A program made the position numbers and the translations under genes. A stretch of DNA of 5,842 bases, from positions 1 to 5,842 of the forward strand of contig JALSOU010000001.1 in assembly GCA_026986305.1 (NCBI GenBank). Reading direction: 5' to 3'. Positions 4,362 to 5,842 of the stretch are shown one piece after another; positions within the stretch are counted from its first letter, which is position 1, and each line of letters opens with the position of its first letter. The stretch is from Thermoplasmata archaeon. Its GTDB lineage: Archaea > Thermoplasmatota > Thermoplasmata > WALJ01. The notes under the pieces are model-generated. The model saw nothing but the letters and a program-made list of their open reading frames with translations. It did no database searches and was not told the origin of the DNA.

Positions 4362-5702
4362 CTATTTCAACTGCCTTCCAACCATCTCATCAGCGATTTT
4401 CAGGAAATCCTTCCTTTCTTTCGCAGGTATAGTGCATCCTGAGGCTATGTTATGCCCGCCGCCATTTCCCCCTACTTTTGCCGCCGCCTCCCTGCATACT
4501 TCTGTGAGATTCAGTCCCTTCGATACCAGATATTTTGTTCCTCTGGCAGATATCTTCAAGCTGTCATCTATATCTGTCAGGGCAAAGACAGCCTTCTCCT
4601 GATTGAGAAGGTATTGCATGCCTATGCCAGCCTGAGCGCTCCCCACTTCTTCGCCGTATGTCCAGAACCACTGTATATGCTCCATCTCTCTGGCACCGTT
4701 CTTTTCAAGGGTCAGAAGGGCTTTCATCAGCTCACTGTGGTATTCCTCATGCATCTCCTTAGCCCTGTAAAGCGAACCCTCATCTCCGATTCCCATGGAA
4801 ACCCCTATTCCCGGGTCCTTTTTGGAGGTAGCTTCCATGAGATCAGCTATTTCAGACACATAGATTCCCATTTTTCTGGATAGGTATCTCCATGTTATAA
4901 GCTCATCCACAACATCCGCTCTGCATCCCTGTTTAAGCAGCCTTATGAGAAGAACTGAGCCCAGCCTCTTTTCCTCCTCTTCTGTTAGTTCAGACACTCT
5001 CTTTTCAGGGTCTATCTTCATGGATTTTATGAGCTCCTCTGCCCTATCAGCTCTTCCGCTTATTTCCCTGAAAAATGGGTCCGTTGATCCAGCCAAGGCA
5101 TCTTTAAGGGATGTGTTCCTTAGGTTCAGGGATTTTTTTCCCTCTATGGTTCCTTCGCTTTCTCCAAGCTCCGCAACTCTTTTGTTTATTCCCTTGAAGC
5201 CCCCTACATGCTGCCTATCCCCTGTGCTTCCTGAGAGCGATAGGTATGCTAGGTCTGAGTTTGATGGGTTTATTGCTAGGGAGAGGAGAAATGCCATCGT
5301 TGATCCTGAAGCCTCACTGGTGCCGTCTATCCCATACCTGTGTGAGTTTATCTCCAAGACTTTTCCCTGATATTCCTTTGGGCTGTGATGGTCCAGAACT
5401 ATTATATCCTTTCCTAGGGCATCCAGCCTTTCTATGTCACCGCTGCCCATGTCCAGAAAAAGTATCAGAGAGTCGTTCTCTTTCTCTATCTTTTCTATAA
5501 CCTCGTCCCTTACGCCGCTGACTATGGATAGGTGAAACTGCACATCCTCCCTTATAAGGGCCTTGGCAACGATGGAGGCCGCCGAGATGCCATCAGCATC
5601 GTGGTGTGAAAAAATCCGTACAGAAGAATCGGAAAAAAGTAGGGTTTCAGAGGCTTTTTTCAGGTCCGAAGCCAGCTTTTCAGGAATCTGGAGCCTGAGC
5701 AT
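4362..5702 (-). CDS. recJ: RecJ-like DHH-family exonuclease (archaeal GAN type)
   Basis: A 446-residue DHH-superfamily phosphoesterase. The metal-binding motifs are complete: HHDADG at 33-38, LDMGSGD at 83-89, DHH at 104-106 and GSTGD at 158-162. The C-terminal DHHA1 substrate-binding domain carries GGNGGGHNIASG at 411-422. Archaeal RecJ homologues of this type digest single-stranded DNA or RNA 5'-3'; one in Thermococcus (GAN) associates with GINS in the CMG replicative helicase, an arrangement compared with Cdc45. The position directly after rps15 is, as I recall, common for this homologue in euryarchaea. GGAGAG precedes the ATG at 5702, and the gap from rps15 is 8 nt, so the two are co-transcribed. 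The stop is TAG. Family membership is certain; whether this paralogue is the GINS partner or a separate RecJ cannot be told from sequence alone. Confidence 0.92.
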   Translation of the reverse strand: MLRLQIPEKLASDLKKASETLLFSDSSVRIFSHHDADGISAASIVAKALIREDVQFHLSIVSGVRDEVIEKIEKENDSLILFLDMGSGDIERLDALGKDIIVLDHHSPKEYQGKVLEINSHRYGIDGTSEASGSTMAFLLSLAINPSNSDLAYLSLSGSTGDRQHVGGFKGINKRVAELGESEGTIEGKKSLNLRNTSLKDALAGSTDPFFREISGRADRAEELIKSMKIDPEKRVSELTEEEEKRLGSVLLIRLLKQGCRADVVDELITWRYLSRKMGIYVSEIADLMEATSKKDPGIGVSMGIGDEGSLYRAKEMHEEYHSELMKALLTLEKNGAREMEHIQWFWTYGEEVGSAQAGIGMQYLLNQEKAVFALTDIDDSLKISARGTKYLVSKGLNLTEVCREAAAKVGGNGGGHNIASGCTIPAKERKDFLKIADEMVGRQLK

Positions 5703-5710
5703 GTCTCTCC

Positions 5711-5842
5711 TTACTTGACCTCAAGCTCCGCCCTGTCTATGGAGTACTTCCAGTCCTCAGGAAGCTCCCCAGTCCTCTTGTAGTATCTGGCCAAGCGCCT
5801 TATCTTCACCTCTATGAGCTGCAATCCCCTTCTGTTTGATAT
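5711..5842 (-). CDS. rps15: 30S ribosomal protein S15 (uS15), C-terminal part
   Basis: The last 43 residues and stop of archaeal/eukaryotic-type uS15; the rest lies beyond the right edge. The segment [20 protein letters not shown] (2-21) followed by [20 protein letters not shown] (22-41) is the highly conserved end of this small-subunit protein, which binds the 16S central domain. The TAA at 5711-5713 is followed by a GGAGAG ribosome binding site and the nuclease gene after 8 nt. S15 is the first visible gene of the minus-strand cluster; its promoter is outside the window. Confidence 0.95.
   Translation of the reverse strand: MSNRRGLQLIEVKIRRLARYYKRTGELPEDWKYSIDRAELEVK

Noticed and set aside
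4452..4883. Plus-strand open frame of 143 codons
   Set aside because: It is antisense to the conserved RecJ-like nuclease, Cys/His/Ser-rich as expected for a complementary-strand shadow, with no ribosome binding site or domain signature.

Overview
The window is archaeal, most likely euryarchaeal. It encodes PurP (the archaeal purine-pathway ATP-grasp enzyme), TrmY (the archaeal tRNA pseudouridine-54 methyltransferase), an archaeosortase, an archaeal-type ribosomal protein S15 tail and a tRNA-Ser without an encoded CCA. Several genes have TATA boxes 24-30 nt before the start codon or mature 5' end, which is typical of archaea with leaderless mRNAs. Frequent ATA (Ile) and AGG/AGA (Arg) codons would suit a thermophile-like euryarchaeon such as a member of the Thermoplasmatota, but the lineage cannot be fixed from this sequence.

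The right two-thirds (1835-5842, minus strand) is one compact core cluster, in transcription order: rps15 (5' part outside the window), a RecJ/GAN-like DHH nuclease, purP, trmY and artA. Gaps are 8, 38 and 4 nt, and trmY and artA overlap. A TATA-like box in the 38-nt gap suggests that purP also has its own, leaderless promoter. artA converges on, and overlaps by 26 nt, a plus-strand gene for a small ubiquitin-like beta-grasp protein (1657-1860). That protein ends in Ser-Gly instead of the usual Gly-Gly.

The small-protein gene and a minus-strand tRNA-Ser(UGA) (1522-1604) diverge from a 52-bp gap that holds one good AT box at 1630-1638. The box is at the right distance to serve both genes.

The left part (1-1521) lies on the 3' side of the tRNA, where tRNA-targeting elements integrate, and it looks accessory. 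It is visibly AT-rich and holds an unrecognised two-helix membrane protein, a stretch that looks like a decayed small gene with an in-frame amber codon, and a RelBE-like toxin-antitoxin pair with its own TATA box. Between the toxin and the tRNA is a GC-rich patch with direct repeats copied from the tRNA 3' end. I infer a remnant integration islet next to a conserved operon. I see no integrase, CRISPR array or complete new multi-gene system.
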